The notes beneath the pieces are model-generated. The model saw nothing but the letters and a program-made list of their open reading frames with translations. It ran no database searches and was not told where the DNA came from. A stretch of 64,000 nucleotides of DNA from Micromonospora fulviviridis (lineage in GTDB: Bacteria > Actinomycetota > Actinomycetes > Mycobacteriales > Micromonosporaceae): NCBI RefSeq assembly GCF_014648395.1, contig NZ_BMRA01000009.1, forward strand, positions 269,265 to 333,264. The letters are read 5' to 3'. A program made the translations under genes and the position numbers. Positions 15,601 to 23,846 of this stretch are shown here, piece after piece; the stretch's first letter is position 1, and each line of letters begins with the position of its first letter.

Positions 15601-16545
15601 ATGGACGACGACATCGACCGGCGTCTCGCGGCAGCCGCGGCGGCGATCCGGGAACACGACCTGGCCGGGCAGCGGCTGCGGGAGCTGTCCGTGCGGATCG
15701 GCGCGGCGCGCGCCGCCGTCTCCGCCCTGCGCGAGCGGCTCGACGCCGAGCAGGCCGACGTCGAGCGCCTGGAGGGGCTCACCCTGAGCCGGGTGCTGGC
15801 CGCGGTTCGCGGCGATCGCGACGACGCGCTGGCGTGGGAACGCGCCGAGGCGGATGCTGCCCGGCTGCGGCTCGCCGAGGCCGAGCGGCTGCTCGCGGCC
15901 CTGCGGGACGAGTCGGCGCGGACCCAGGGCCGCCGGCGTCGGATCGCCACGGCGCCGGGGGAGTACGCGGCGCTGCTCGACGAGCGGGAGCGCCTGCTCA
16001 CGGCCTCCGACGATCCGCGCCGGCCGCGGCTGCTGGAGCTGGCCGAACAGCGCGGCCGGCTGACGGCGGAGCACCGGGAGCTGACCGAGGCCGTGGGGGC
16101 GGCCCGGAACGCGGAGTCGGCCCTGCACCACCTGCGGAAGCTGTTGAGCCGCGCGGCGGACTGGTCGACGTACGACGCGATGGGCGGTGGCCTGGTCACC
16201 AGCATGGTCAAGCACGACATCCTCGACGAGGCGGCCGACGCTTCCGCGCGGGTGGACCGGGCGCTCGCGGCGCTCCGGACCGAGCTGGCCGACCTGCCCG
16301 GGCCGGCCCTCGACCCGACCACCCGGGGGTTGGACCAGCTGACCCGGTTCACCGACATCTGGATGGACAACCTGCTCACCGACTTCGTCGTGCTGCGCCG
16401 CGTGGAGCGGTCCCTGGACGAGACCGGCCGGTCGCAGGGCGAGGTGGCCGCCCTGCGCCGCGCGCTCGAGCTGGGCGCCGCCGAGCTGGGCGCCCGGCTC
16501 GCCGCCGTGGAGGCGGAACGCGGGGAGCTGCTCAAGCGCGCCTGA
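15601..16545 (+). CDS. Coiled-coil protein of unknown function
   Basis: A 314-residue soluble protein, rich in Ala, Arg, Leu and Glu. Long heptad stretches lie at about residues 1-60, 75-125 and 145-180 (LAEAERLLAALRDESARTQG, for example). The central part (LLSRAADWSTYDAMGGGLVTSMVKHDILDE, described as a loop and helix near 180-210) is more globular and is the segment likely to carry function. A final coiled coil ends the protein. I do not recognise a named family. Its own leaderless-type promoter and lack of close partners suggest a single-gene unit. Confidence 0.75.
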   Translation: MDDDIDRRLAAAAAAIREHDLAGQRLRELSVRIGAARAAVSALRERLDAEQADVERLEGLTLSRVLAAVRGDRDDALAWERAEADAARLRLAEAERLLAALRDESARTQGRRRRIATAPGEYAALLDERERLLTASDDPRRPRLLELAEQRGRLTAEHRELTEAVGAARNAESALHHLRKLLSRAADWSTYDAMGGGLVTSMVKHDILDEAADASARVDRALAALRTELADLPGPALDPTTRGLDQLTRFTDIWMDNLLTDFVVLRRVERSLDETGRSQGEVAALRRALELGAAELGARLAAVEAERGELLKRA

Positions 16546-16654
16546 GGGCCTGGATCGGCCCAATGATCCGCGCTCGGATTGGCTCTGCTGATGGGCCACT
16601 TTCCGGCCTACCGTCGACTCGGCAACCGACACCCGCGAAGGGACCGAGACGACG

Positions 16655-17272
16655 ATGCCCACCGCCGACATGTGGTTCGACCCGCGCTGCCCCTGGGCCT
16701 GGAACGCCTCCCGCTGGCTGCTGGAGGTGGAGCGGGTGCGCGACGTGCCGATCCGCTTCCACGTGATGAGCCTGTCCCTGCTCAACGAGGGGCGCGAGGG
16801 GCTGGAGGAGTGGTACCGGGAATGGCTGAAGCCGGGCCTGGGACCGGTGCGGGTCTGCGTGGCCGCCGAGCAGAAGTACGGCCCGGAGGTGCTGCGCGAC
16901 CTCTACACCGCGCTCGGCGAGCGGATCCACCACGAACGCGCCCCGATCGGCCGCGAGCTGTACGTCGCGGCGCTGACCGAGGTCGGCCTGCCGGTCGAAC
17001 TGGCCGACGCCGCCGACACCACCGATCACGACGAGGCGCTGCTGGCCAGCCACCAGGCCGGGCTGGCGCCGGTCGGCGAGGACCTCGGCACGCCGACCAT
17101 CCACGTCACCGGCGCCGACGGGGGGATGCACGCGTTCTTCGGGCCGGTGCTGGCCCCGATCCCGCGCGGTGAGGACGCCGGCCGGCTCTGGGACGGGGTG
17201 CTGCTGGTCTCCGGCACCGACGGGTTCTTCGAGCTGAAGCGGGCGCGTACCCGCCGGCCGATCGAGCGCTGA
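16655..17272 (+). CDS. DsbA-fold mycothiol-dependent nitroreductase-like protein (Rv2466c type)
   Basis: The 205-residue protein starts ADMWFDPRCPWAWNASRWLL, the thioredoxin-fold entry of the Rv2466c/DsbA-like group, and continues with GEDLGTPTIHVTGAD, which contains the cis-proline region (GTPTI). The active site reads CPWA, so only the first cysteine (residue 12) is present and no dithiol can form. That suggests a mycothiol-mixed-disulfide (monothiol) mechanism. In mycobacteria relatives reduce nitro compounds with mycothiol; the substrate here is unknown. GAAGGGACC precedes the ATG by 8 bases. Confidence 0.8.
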   Translation: MPTADMWFDPRCPWAWNASRWLLEVERVRDVPIRFHVMSLSLLNEGREGLEEWYREWLKPGLGPVRVCVAAEQKYGPEVLRDLYTALGERIHHERAPIGRELYVAALTEVGLPVELADAADTTDHDEALLASHQAGLAPVGEDLGTPTIHVTGADGGMHAFFGPVLAPIPRGEDAGRLWDGVLLVSGTDGFFELKRARTRRPIER

Positions 17273-17318
17273 GCCGTGCCCGGCCGCCTGCCGCCCGCGC
17301 CCGGTTCCGCCTGACACC

Positions 17319-17353
17319 GGCCGCGGCGGGTGGGCCACCCACCCGCCGCGGCC
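17319..17353. terminator. Perfect 16-bp bidirectional hairpin
   Basis: GGCCGCGGCGGGTGGG and its exact complement enclose a 3-base loop between the convergent DsbA-like and PhoX genes. Confidence 0.75.
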
Positions 17354-17359
17354 GCTGCC

Positions 17360-18835
17360 TCAGACCCCGATCCGGGACCAGTCACCCCAGATCGCGAACG
17401 TCATACCCCGGCTCGCCTGGATGTTGACGAACAGGGTGTGCCCGTCCGGGCTGAAGGTGGAGCCGGCGAACTCGTCGTTGGACCGGTCCGCTCCGGTGCT
17501 GCTGACCAACCGGTTCAACGCGATGTCGAACAACTCGCCGCGCGGGGTGAGCCCCCGCACGTAGTTGTCGTTCACGTTGTCCTCGCAGACCACCAGCGTG
17601 CCGCGCGGGCTGGTGGTCACGTTGTCCGGGAAGTCCAGCACGTCGGGCCCGGGCGACTCGTACACCAACCGCAGCACCTGCGCCCGGCAGTCGTACGCCC
17701 ACACCTGGCCGTGCCCGTTGCCGTATCCGTCGGCGACCGGGCCGGTCGCCGTCTCGGCGGGGCCACCGCCCTGGGTGGCGGTGAAGTAGACGACGCCGTC
17801 GTCGTACGCCGACCCCTCCAGCCGGGAGAAGTAGGCGGCGCCCCGGTCCCAGCCCTGCCGCGAGACGTACGTCAGCGCCTGGTCGTTCGTCGTCGGCGCG
17901 ACCTGACCGGGGGTGTACGGGAACCGCGGTGCCGGGTCGTCGATGTCCACCCACTGCACCGGGTACGTCGCGTGCGGCCGCTGCGCGGCGGCCAGGTTCA
18001 GATTGCGGCGGCCGCGCACCGCGAGCATCTGCAGCCGGCCCCCGTCGGTCAGCCGGCCGCACCTCATCGGGTCCGCCGGGGGCGTGTACCGGTAGAAGCC
18101 GGACGGGTAGCCGAAGTTGTCCTCGGTCAGGTACAGGTGCCCGCCGCGCGGGTCGTAGGCCACCGACTCGTGCGCGAACCGGCCGGCGGCGGTGATCGGC
18201 GTCCGGTCCGACTGCCCGTCCGCGGGTACCTCGTAGACGAAGCCGTGCGGCTGGGTGAGCGGCACGTTGGAGGTGCCGGTGAAGTCCGGGCCGACGTCCG
18301 GCCCGTTGACCGTCTCCTCGCAGGTGATCCAGCTGCCCCAGGGCATCCGACCGCCGGAGCAGTTCATCATGGTGCCGTTCAGGCTGGTCCACGAGCGCCG
18401 GACCTCGCCGTGGCGGGTCACCTCGACCGTGGTGGTGCCGCCCTGCGCCATCGGGTCGTACGCCGCGGCGGCGTCGCCGAAGGCGGGGCCGGGGTTGTTC
18501 ACCTCGTGGTTCCGGACCAGCCGGACGGTGCCGTCCGGCCCGCGGAAGGCGCCCATGCCGTCGTGCCGGCCGGGCAGCCGCGTGCCGTCGTCCAGCGTCA
18601 CGGGGAACTCGGTGTCGTGGAACGAGCGGTACTGGAAGCCGGCGGGCAGGTGCAGGCGGACCTTGCCGTCGCGCAGGTCCGGCACCGGCCCCAGGGTCGG
18701 GTCGGGTGCCGGAGGCCGGCCGGCCGCGCTGGCCTCGCCACGCGCCACGAACCCGATGAACGGGCCGCCGAGGGCGGCGCCGCCGGCCGCCGCGGCGGCG
18801 CCGCGCAGCAGGGTGCGCCGGTTGAGATCAGGCAT
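17360..18835 (-). CDS. phoX: Tat-exported PhoX-type phosphatase (DUF839)
   Basis: A 491-residue secreted enzyme. The N-terminus has NRRTLLRGAAAAAGGAALGG, a twin-arginine signal followed by an Ala-rich hydrophobic stretch and a likely cleavage near ASA. Conserved beta-propeller elements follow: RLVRNHEVNN, NCSGGRMPWGSWITCEETVN, QPHGFVYEVP, FAHESVAYDP, YLTEDN and DNVTTSPRGTLVVCEDN. These Glu/Asp/Cys positions match the Ca- and Fe-binding core of PhoX alkaline phosphatases. GAGGAG lies before the ATG at 18835, which is preferred over an in-frame ATG at 18925 because it places the signal at the N-terminus. Regulation by phosphate is expected for the family, but no clear PHO box is visible. Confidence 0.88.
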   Translation of the reverse strand: MPDLNRRTLLRGAAAAAGGAALGGPFIGFVARGEASAAGRPPAPDPTLGPVPDLRDGKVRLHLPAGFQYRSFHDTEFPVTLDDGTRLPGRHDGMGAFRGPDGTVRLVRNHEVNNPGPAFGDAAAAYDPMAQGGTTTVEVTRHGEVRRSWTSLNGTMMNCSGGRMPWGSWITCEETVNGPDVGPDFTGTSNVPLTQPHGFVYEVPADGQSDRTPITAAGRFAHESVAYDPRGGHLYLTEDNFGYPSGFYRYTPPADPMRCGRLTDGGRLQMLAVRGRRNLNLAAAQRPHATYPVQWVDIDDPAPRFPYTPGQVAPTTNDQALTYVSRQGWDRGAAYFSRLEGSAYDDGVVYFTATQGGGPAETATGPVADGYGNGHGQVWAYDCRAQVLRLVYESPGPDVLDFPDNVTTSPRGTLVVCEDNVNDNYVRGLTPRGELFDIALNRLVSSTGADRSNDEFAGSTFSPDGHTLFVNIQASRGMTFAIWGDWSRIGV

Positions 18836-18883
18836 CGGGGGACTCCTCTGTCGCCAGGTCTCCGTCCATCGAGGCCGGGGACC

Positions 18884-18902
18884 GATCCTCCGAGTGATCC
18901 TC
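18884..18902 (-). repeat. Short direct repeat upstream of phoX
   Basis: GATCCTC occurs twice, 12 bases apart, about 50-67 bases before the phoX start. Tandem PhoP sites have a similar layout, but the sequence does not match the Streptomyces PHO-box consensus I know. Confidence 0.25.
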
Positions 18903-18982
18903 GTCACCCGTTCCCCGCAGGGCAACCTTTCGGCACGGTCGCCGGCCCGGTTCGGTACGTCAGGTCTGCGTGGTCGGACTGT

Positions 18983-19759
18983 TCAGGCCGCCGGCAACTC
19001 CACCGGCAGCGGCACCGGCCGCTTCGCCACCCGGTCGTCGCCGGAGGAGCGCCCGCGGAGGTGCCGCCCCAGCCAGGGCAGCAGGTGCCGCCGGGCCCAG
19101 GCCAGCTCGGCGCGGACCGCCTCGTGCCGGGCGCGGCGGGCGGCCGGCGGCAGCGGGCGCGACCACGAGTCGTCGTACCCGGGCAGGCCGGCGGTGTGCG
19201 CGAGCGCCGCGGCGATCCGCTCGTGGCCGGCCGAGTTGGCGTGCAGCCGGTCGTCGCTCCACAGTCGCGGATCGGAGGCCACCGGGTGCGCGCCCAGGTC
19301 GAGCAGGGTGGCGCCGGTCTCGGCGGTGGCCGCGCGGACCGCCTCGTTCAGCGCCAGCACCCGGCCCCGCAACGGGCGGGCCAGCGGCATGACCGGCGCC
19401 GGGTCGGGCAGGGTGAAGGTGAGCACGGTGGCGCCCTGGCCGACCAGCGCCCGCTGCATGGCGCGCACGTCCTCGACCACCCGGTCGGCGTCGAACGACG
19501 GCCGCAGCACGTCGTTCATGCCGGCCACCACGGTCGCCAGGTCGGGGGCCAGCTCCAGCGCCACCGGCAGCTGCTCGGCCCGGATCCGCGCGGTGGTGCG
19601 GCCACGGATGGCGAGGTTCGCGTACTCCAGGCCGCCCTGCGCGCGGGCCACCGCGAGGGCGAACCGGTCGGCCCAGCCCCGGTAGCCGCCCGCCTCGTCC
19701 GGGTCGTCCAGCCCCTCCGTGGTGCTGTCGCCGATCGCCACGTACCGCCGCCACATCAT
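18983..19759 (-). CDS. SGNH/GDSL-family hydrolase
   Basis: A 258-residue soluble esterase-like protein. Block I is YVAIGDSTTEG with the nucleophilic Ser at about residue 12. Block II has the Gly in YANLAIRGRTTARI, block III is the GMND motif with Asn (VVAGMNDVLRP) and block V is WSDDRLHANSAGHERIAAAL with the catalytic Asp and His. No signal peptide is present. Two adjacent ATG codons (19759 and 19756) could start it. The substrate is unknown; related actinobacterial proteins act on acyl or acetyl esters. Divergent from the APH-fold kinase gene, with 78 bases between. Confidence 0.9.
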   Translation of the reverse strand: MMWRRYVAIGDSTTEGLDDPDEAGGYRGWADRFALAVARAQGGLEYANLAIRGRTTARIRAEQLPVALELAPDLATVVAGMNDVLRPSFDADRVVEDVRAMQRALVGQGATVLTFTLPDPAPVMPLARPLRGRVLALNEAVRAATAETGATLLDLGAHPVASDPRLWSDDRLHANSAGHERIAAALAHTAGLPGYDDSWSRPLPPAARRARHEAVRAELAWARRHLLPWLGRHLRGRSSGDDRVAKRPVPLPVELPAA

Positions 19760-19821
19760 GCGGGCCAGCCTACGGAACCCCGCCCGGCCGTTCCGGGACA
19801 GCGCCCGCACGGCTCGGCCGC

Positions 19822-19827
19822 TAGCGT
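19822..19827 (+). promoter_or_regulatory. -10-like box TAGCGT before the APH-fold kinase gene
   Basis: TAGCGT ends 10 bases before the ATG at 19838, giving a leaderless or nearly leaderless message. Confidence 0.4.
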
Positions 19828-19837
19828 GGTGCGGGAC

Positions 19838-20836
19838 ATGAGCCCGACCCAACGCCGCCTCGACCCCGACCAGGTCCGGCGCTACCTGGCCGCGTCCCTC
19901 GGCCCCACGCCCGGGGTGAACGGCTGCGGGCCGCTGACCGGCGGCGGGTTCGCCGCCGTCTGGTGGGTCACCCTCGACGACGGGCGGGCCGTGGTGCTCA
20001 AGGTGGGGCCGCCGCCGCAGGTGCCGCTGCTGCGCTACGAGCGCGACATGATCGGGGCGGAGGCCCGCTACCTGCGGCTGGTCGCCGAACGCGCGCCCGC
20101 CGTGCCGGTGCCGCCGCTGCTGCACCACGGCCGCGACCCGGTGCTCGGCGACTGGCTGCTCACCGGCCTGCTGCCCGGCCGCAGCCTGTGGGACCTGACC
20201 CGGGCCGGCGTCGAGGTGGGCCCGGTCCGCGCCGAGTTCGGCCGCGCGCTCGCCACGCTGCACGCCGTCACCGGCGACCGCTACGGCTACGACGGTGGCC
20301 GCAGCGGCGCGCCCACATGGCGCGGCGCGTACACGGCCCTGCTGGACGACCTGCTCACCGACGCGGCGGACTGGGCGGTGCCGCTGCCCGTGCCGGCGGC
20401 CCGGATCCGCGAGCTGGTCGACCGGCACGCCCACGTCCTCGACGCGGTACGCCGCCCGGCGCTGCTGCACTTCGACGGCTGGGCCGGCAACGTCCTGGCG
20501 GTCGACGGCCCCGGCGGCACGCCCCGGCTCAGCGGGCTGGTCGACGGCGAGCGCCACCTCTGGGGCGACCCGCTGCTGGACCTGGTGTCGCCGCTGCTGT
20601 TCCGGCGCGCCGAGGACGAGCCGGACGACCCCCTCGTGCGGGCCTACCGGGCGGTCGCGCCGTTCCCGCTGGACGCCGGGGCGCGCCGCCGGCTCGGGCT
20701 CTACCGGCTGCACCTCTACCTGCTGATGACGGTGGAGATGCCCAGCCGGGGCATGACGGCCGAGTCCGACCCGTGGCGGGCGGACCGCCTCGCCGAGCTG
20801 CTCGACGCCGAACTGTCCGACCTGGGCGGTCCCTGA
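19838..20836 (+). CDS. APH-fold (aminoglycoside phosphotransferase family) kinase
   Basis: The 332-residue protein has the bilobed eukaryote-like kinase layout. There is a nucleotide loop (LTGGGFAAVWWVTLDD), the lysine in AVVLKVGPP, the hinge WLLTGLLPGRSLWDL, the catalytic LLHFDGWAGNVL (canonical H-x-D-x-x-x-x-N) near residue 210 and a metal-binding VDGERHLWGDPLLDLV near 233. The Asp-Gly-Glu is a variant of the usual D-F/W-E/D. It may phosphorylate a small metabolite or an antibiotic; nothing in the neighbourhood tells which. It ends 5 bases before the convergent corA stop. Confidence 0.85.
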   Translation: MSPTQRRLDPDQVRRYLAASLGPTPGVNGCGPLTGGGFAAVWWVTLDDGRAVVLKVGPPPQVPLLRYERDMIGAEARYLRLVAERAPAVPVPPLLHHGRDPVLGDWLLTGLLPGRSLWDLTRAGVEVGPVRAEFGRALATLHAVTGDRYGYDGGRSGAPTWRGAYTALLDDLLTDAADWAVPLPVPAARIRELVDRHAHVLDAVRRPALLHFDGWAGNVLAVDGPGGTPRLSGLVDGERHLWGDPLLDLVSPLLFRRAEDEPDDPLVRAYRAVAPFPLDAGARRRLGLYRLHLYLLMTVEMPSRGMTAESDPWRADRLAELLDAELSDLGGP

Positions 20837-20841
20837 CCTCC

Positions 20842-21954
20842 TCAGAGCCAGCCGGAGCGCCGGAACAGCCGGTGCAGGGTGACCGCGGCGGTCGCCATGA
20901 GCAGCAGCGCGCCCGCGTAGCCGTACCGCCAGCCCAGCTCGGGCATGTGCGCGAAGTTCATCCCGTAGACCCCGGCCACCGCGGTCTGCGTGGCGGCGAT
21001 GGCCGCCCAGGCCGCGATCTTGCGCATGTCGTTGTTCTGCTCCACGGCGAGCTGCGCCAGCCGGGACTGGAGGATCGAGTTGAGCAGCTCGTCGTACGAG
21101 GCGATGCGGTCCACCGCCCGGGTGAGCCGGCTCTCCACGTCGACGAACCAGCGGTGCAGCGCCGGCGGCGGGCCCTCGCCCCGCTGCTCCAGCAGCGCGT
21201 GCAGCGGCGACTGCAACGGCAGCACCGCCCGCTTGAACTCCACCACCTCCCGCTTGAGCTGGTAAATGTGCTGGATGTCGGCGTCCCGGTCGCGCGCGAA
21301 GACGCTCTCCTCGACCCGTTCGAGGTCCCGTTCCAGGTGCCCGGCGACCTCCAGGTAGAGGTCGACCATCCGGGCGCAGACCGCGTACGCCACCGCCCAC
21401 GGCCCCTCGGCCAGCACGCCCGGCCGGCGCTGCACGTCCTCCCGCACCGGGGTCAGCGCGCCCGTCGCGCCGTGCCGCACGGTGAGCGCGAACCGGTCGC
21501 CGAGGAACACCATCACGTCCCCGGTGTCGATCACCTCGGAGGTGGCGGTCAGCTCGGTGTGCTCCACGTAGCCCGCCGTGCGCAGCACCAGCAGCGTCAC
21601 GTCGCCGTGCCGCTGCACGGTGGGGCGGTGCCCGTCGGCGAGGGCCTGCGCCACGACCAGCTCGTCCAGCCCGAAGGTCCGCCCGACCGCGGCCATCACG
21701 GCGGGGCCCGGCTCGTGCAGACCGAGCCAGACGAAGGCCCGCCGGGTGCGGCGGGCCCGGTCGTACGCGTCGGCGTAGTGCGGCCGGCCCGGCTCCCGGC
21801 GGCCGGCCACGTAGACCGCGCAGTCCACCACGGCGTCCGGGTTGGCCCGGCGCGGCGTGGGCCCGGCCGCCTCGTCGGTGCGCCCGAGCAGGCGGGCGAC
21901 GAGACCGGGCAGCAACCGCCCGCGCCGCCGGGTCCGTACCGCCGACCGGTCCAC
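20842..21954 (-). CDS. corA: CorA-family magnesium/cobalt transporter
   Basis: A 370-residue protein. A large soluble N-terminal domain (about 1-300) is followed by the long stalk helix and two C-terminal membrane spans. The selectivity signature YGMNF lies between the spans, preceded by WAAIAATQTAVAGVYGMNFA. The periplasmic loop after it (AHMPELGWRYGYA) is a CorA loop variant. Such proteins are homopentameric channels for Mg2+ or Co2+, and some ZntB-like members move Zn2+. No Mg riboswitch or hairpin leader is visible upstream. Confidence 0.93.
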   Translation of the reverse strand: MDRSAVRTRRRGRLLPGLVARLLGRTDEAAGPTPRRANPDAVVDCAVYVAGRREPGRPHYADAYDRARRTRRAFVWLGLHEPGPAVMAAVGRTFGLDELVVAQALADGHRPTVQRHGDVTLLVLRTAGYVEHTELTATSEVIDTGDVMVFLGDRFALTVRHGATGALTPVREDVQRRPGVLAEGPWAVAYAVCARMVDLYLEVAGHLERDLERVEESVFARDRDADIQHIYQLKREVVEFKRAVLPLQSPLHALLEQRGEGPPPALHRWFVDVESRLTRAVDRIASYDELLNSILQSRLAQLAVEQNNDMRKIAAWAAIAATQTAVAGVYGMNFAHMPELGWRYGYAGALLLMATAAVTLHRLFRRSGWL

Positions 21955-22028
21955 CGCGCACCTCCACCGCCGAGGATCTGACGGCCCACCGTACGGCCTG
22001 CCGGCGCTCGGGTGGTGTCCGGCCCGCG

Positions 22029-22679
22029 TCAGCGGGCGGCGGTGGCGAAGACCACGATGTTGTCCGGGTAGCTGCCGGTGCGTGGGTCGAACCGGCCGCC
22101 GCAGGTGATCAGCCGGAGCCGGGCCTCGGCGCCGCCGCCGTACACCCGCTCGGTGGGGAAGTGCTCCTTCGGGTACGCCCCGACACCGTCCACGGTGAAC
22201 ACCGCGACCCGGCCGTCGGCCCGGGTGACCTCGACGGCGTCCCCGGGACGCAGCCGGCCGAGGTCGAAGAAGACCGCCGGGCCGCGCAGCGAGTCGACGT
22301 GTCCCACCAGCACGGCGTTGCCGGCCTCGCCCGGGGTGGGGCCGCGGCGGTACCAGCCGGCGATCTCCGGGTGGTCCAGCGGCGGCACCTCCAGGGCGCC
22401 GCTGGTGTCGGTGGCGACCGGAACGATGTCGGCGTCGACGCCGATGCGGGGGATGGTGACGCGGACCGGCTCGGAGCGGGGGAGCACGGGGCCGGGCGAG
22501 CCGGACCGTTCGGCGGTCGGCGCGGCCGAGGCGCCCGGCTGGGGCGGTGGGTGGGCGGTGGTGCCGAGGCCGGCGGCGAGCAGCCCGGCGCCGGTGGCGC
22601 CGGCCAGGGTGACCGCGGCGACGATGGCGGCCGTGCGGGCTCGCGACGGCCAGCCCGCGGGGTGGCGCTGCGACGACAG
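22029..22679 (-). CDS. Class F sortase, probable CTG start
   Basis: The 216-residue membrane protein has one N-terminal span (AIVAAVTLAGATGAGLLAAG, about residues 20-40), a Pro/Ala-rich linker and an extracytoplasmic sortase domain. The catalytic His is in VLVGHVDS, the Cys in RLITCGG and the Arg in RFDPRTGSYPDN. A perfect GGAGGT lies 6 bases before CTG at 22679, and no ATG, GTG or TTG lies in frame between that site and the membrane span. The first GTG in frame (22487) would remove the span. A CTG start is therefore the simplest reading. It anchors surface proteins to the wall; the likely partner is the next gene upstream. Confidence 0.8.
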   Translation of the reverse strand: MSSQRHPAGWPSRARTAAIVAAVTLAGATGAGLLAAGLGTTAHPPPQPGASAAPTAERSGSPGPVLPRSEPVRVTIPRIGVDADIVPVATDTSGALEVPPLDHPEIAGWYRRGPTPGEAGNAVLVGHVDSLRGPAVFFDLGRLRPGDAVEVTRADGRVAVFTVDGVGAYPKEHFPTERVYGGGAEARLRLITCGGRFDPRTGSYPDNIVVFATAAR

Positions 22680-22764
22680 GGTTCCACCTCCGTCCGTCGT
22701 GGACGCGGTGCCCGCGCCGGTCGGACCGGCGCGGGCACCCGCTCAGGGATGGTGTGGCGGGCCG

Positions 22765-23253
22765 TCAGGCGACGGCTGTCGCGCGCCGGCGGCGGCGCAC
22801 CATCACGTACGTCCCGCCGGCGACCGCCGCGGCGGCCAGCGCGCCGCCCGCGACCAGCACGCCGGTGTCGCCGTCCCGGCCGCCGGCGCCGGCCTGCGCG
22901 CCGCCGATCGGGGTGACCGTGAAGCTGGCCGTGCCGCCGTTGCTGCCGTCGCCGCAGGTGGTGGTGACCGTGTACGTGCCGAGGGTGAACCCGGCGGTGA
23001 AGAGTTCGGCGCTGAGCCCGCCGCCCGCCGCGGCGGTGGTGGACCTGACGTTCTGGTCCCGGTTGGGACCGGTGACGCGGAAGAGCGCGTCACCCGCCTT
23101 CGGGTTGCACGACGTCGTGGTGAGCACGACGGTCCCGCCGACCGGGGTGGTGGCCGGTGAGACGGTGGTGTCCGCGAGGGCGGCGGCCGGGAGCAGGAGT
23201 GTGCCGAGGCCCACGCCGACCGCCGCCGATCCGAGAACTGTCTTTGCCTTCAT
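22765..23253 (-). CDS. Secreted, C-terminally anchored protein, probable sortase-F partner
   Basis: The 162-residue protein has a signal peptide (MKAKTVLGSAAVGVGLGTLL, with cleavage after the ALA at about residue 27). An immunoglobulin-like beta domain follows, with two Cys (SCNPKAGD and TTCGDGSN), which probably form a disulfide. The C-terminus has a membrane span (VLVAGGALAAAAVAGGTYVMV) and RRRRR. This is the layout of a sortase substrate, yet no LPxTG motif precedes the span; the nearest sequence is GGRDGDTG. It is 85 bases from the sortase gene on the same strand. It may use a non-canonical sorting motif or simply be a membrane protein. Confidence 0.7.
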   Translation of the reverse strand: MKAKTVLGSAAVGVGLGTLLLPAAALADTTVSPATTPVGGTVVLTTTSCNPKAGDALFRVTGPNRDQNVRSTTAAAGGGLSAELFTAGFTLGTYTVTTTCGDGSNGGTASFTVTPIGGAQAGAGGRDGDTGVLVAGGALAAAAVAGGTYVMVRRRRRATAVA

Positions 23254-23621
23254 CCGCGTCTTCCCTCACTTTTCGTCCGCTGTCTGCGTGGGACGCCGTT
23301 CGGGTGGCCAACTCCGTGACTAGCACCGGTGTGGCCAACACTAGGAGGGTTGCGGCGGTCACTAGGCGTAATTGAGAAATCTTCGTTGCCGTCACGTGTT
23401 CCCGGTCGGTCCCGGGTGCGGCGGACATGCCCGTCCAGCACGGACGGCGGGGCCGGAGGGCTCGTCCCGCCCCGCGTGCGCCGTCCCGTCCGGACGGTGC
23501 TCGGCACGTGTGTCCGGTTCGGCCCGGCAGCGGCCGTCCCGTCCGGGTCGGCTTCCCGGATGGTTCCCGGTGAGGACCAACGGCCCTGACGGGGCCCCGG
23601 GCGGCGCGGCACCCTGGAGGC
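23254..23621. other. Intergenic region with tandem short repeats
   Basis: This is a divergent control region. CACTAGG occurs at 23339-23345 and 23360-23366 (21 bases apart), and GTGGCCAA at 23304-23311 and 23331-23338 (27 bases apart). All lie within 115 bases of the start of the anchored-protein gene and may be regulator sites. The stretch 23400-23600 shows no gene, hairpin or clear promoter to me. Confidence 0.35.
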
Positions 23622-23846
23622 GTGAGCATCGCGACGCGGGCGCCCCGGCCGACGGCGAGCTGCCCGATCCGCCCCGGCGAACCGTGCACCCTCTGCCAGG
23701 TCGACGTCACCGGCCCGCAGGACTGCGGCCTGGTCTGGCTGGTGATGGGGGACGACGAGCTGCGCGAGGGCGTGCACCGCACCCGGCTCGACCGGAAGGC
23801 CGGTCAGCGGGGCGGCGGTTCGGGGCGGACCAGCCCCACGTCGTAG
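23622..23846 (+). CDS. DUF6767-type small Cys-containing protein
   Basis: A 74-residue protein. SCPIRPGEPCTLCQVDVTGP is a compact Cys motif (C-x7-C-x2-C), followed by DCGLVWLVMGDDELREGVHR with a fourth Cys. I recall this pattern from the DUF6767 family; a small zinc-binding fold is plausible. The start is GTG at 23622. The last 14 residues are encoded within the 3' end of the convergent response-regulator gene (43-base overlap), and the tail there looks unconserved. Confidence 0.6.
   Translation: MSIATRAPRPTASCPIRPGEPCTLCQVDVTGPQDCGLVWLVMGDDELREGVHRTRLDRKAGQRGGGSGRTSPTS

Noticed and set aside
18983..21967. A very long minus-strand frame of almost 1000 codons
   Set aside because: Only the last 258 codons form the SGNH hydrolase. 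The rest is antisense to the APH-fold kinase and out of frame with CorA, as expected of very GC-rich DNA.
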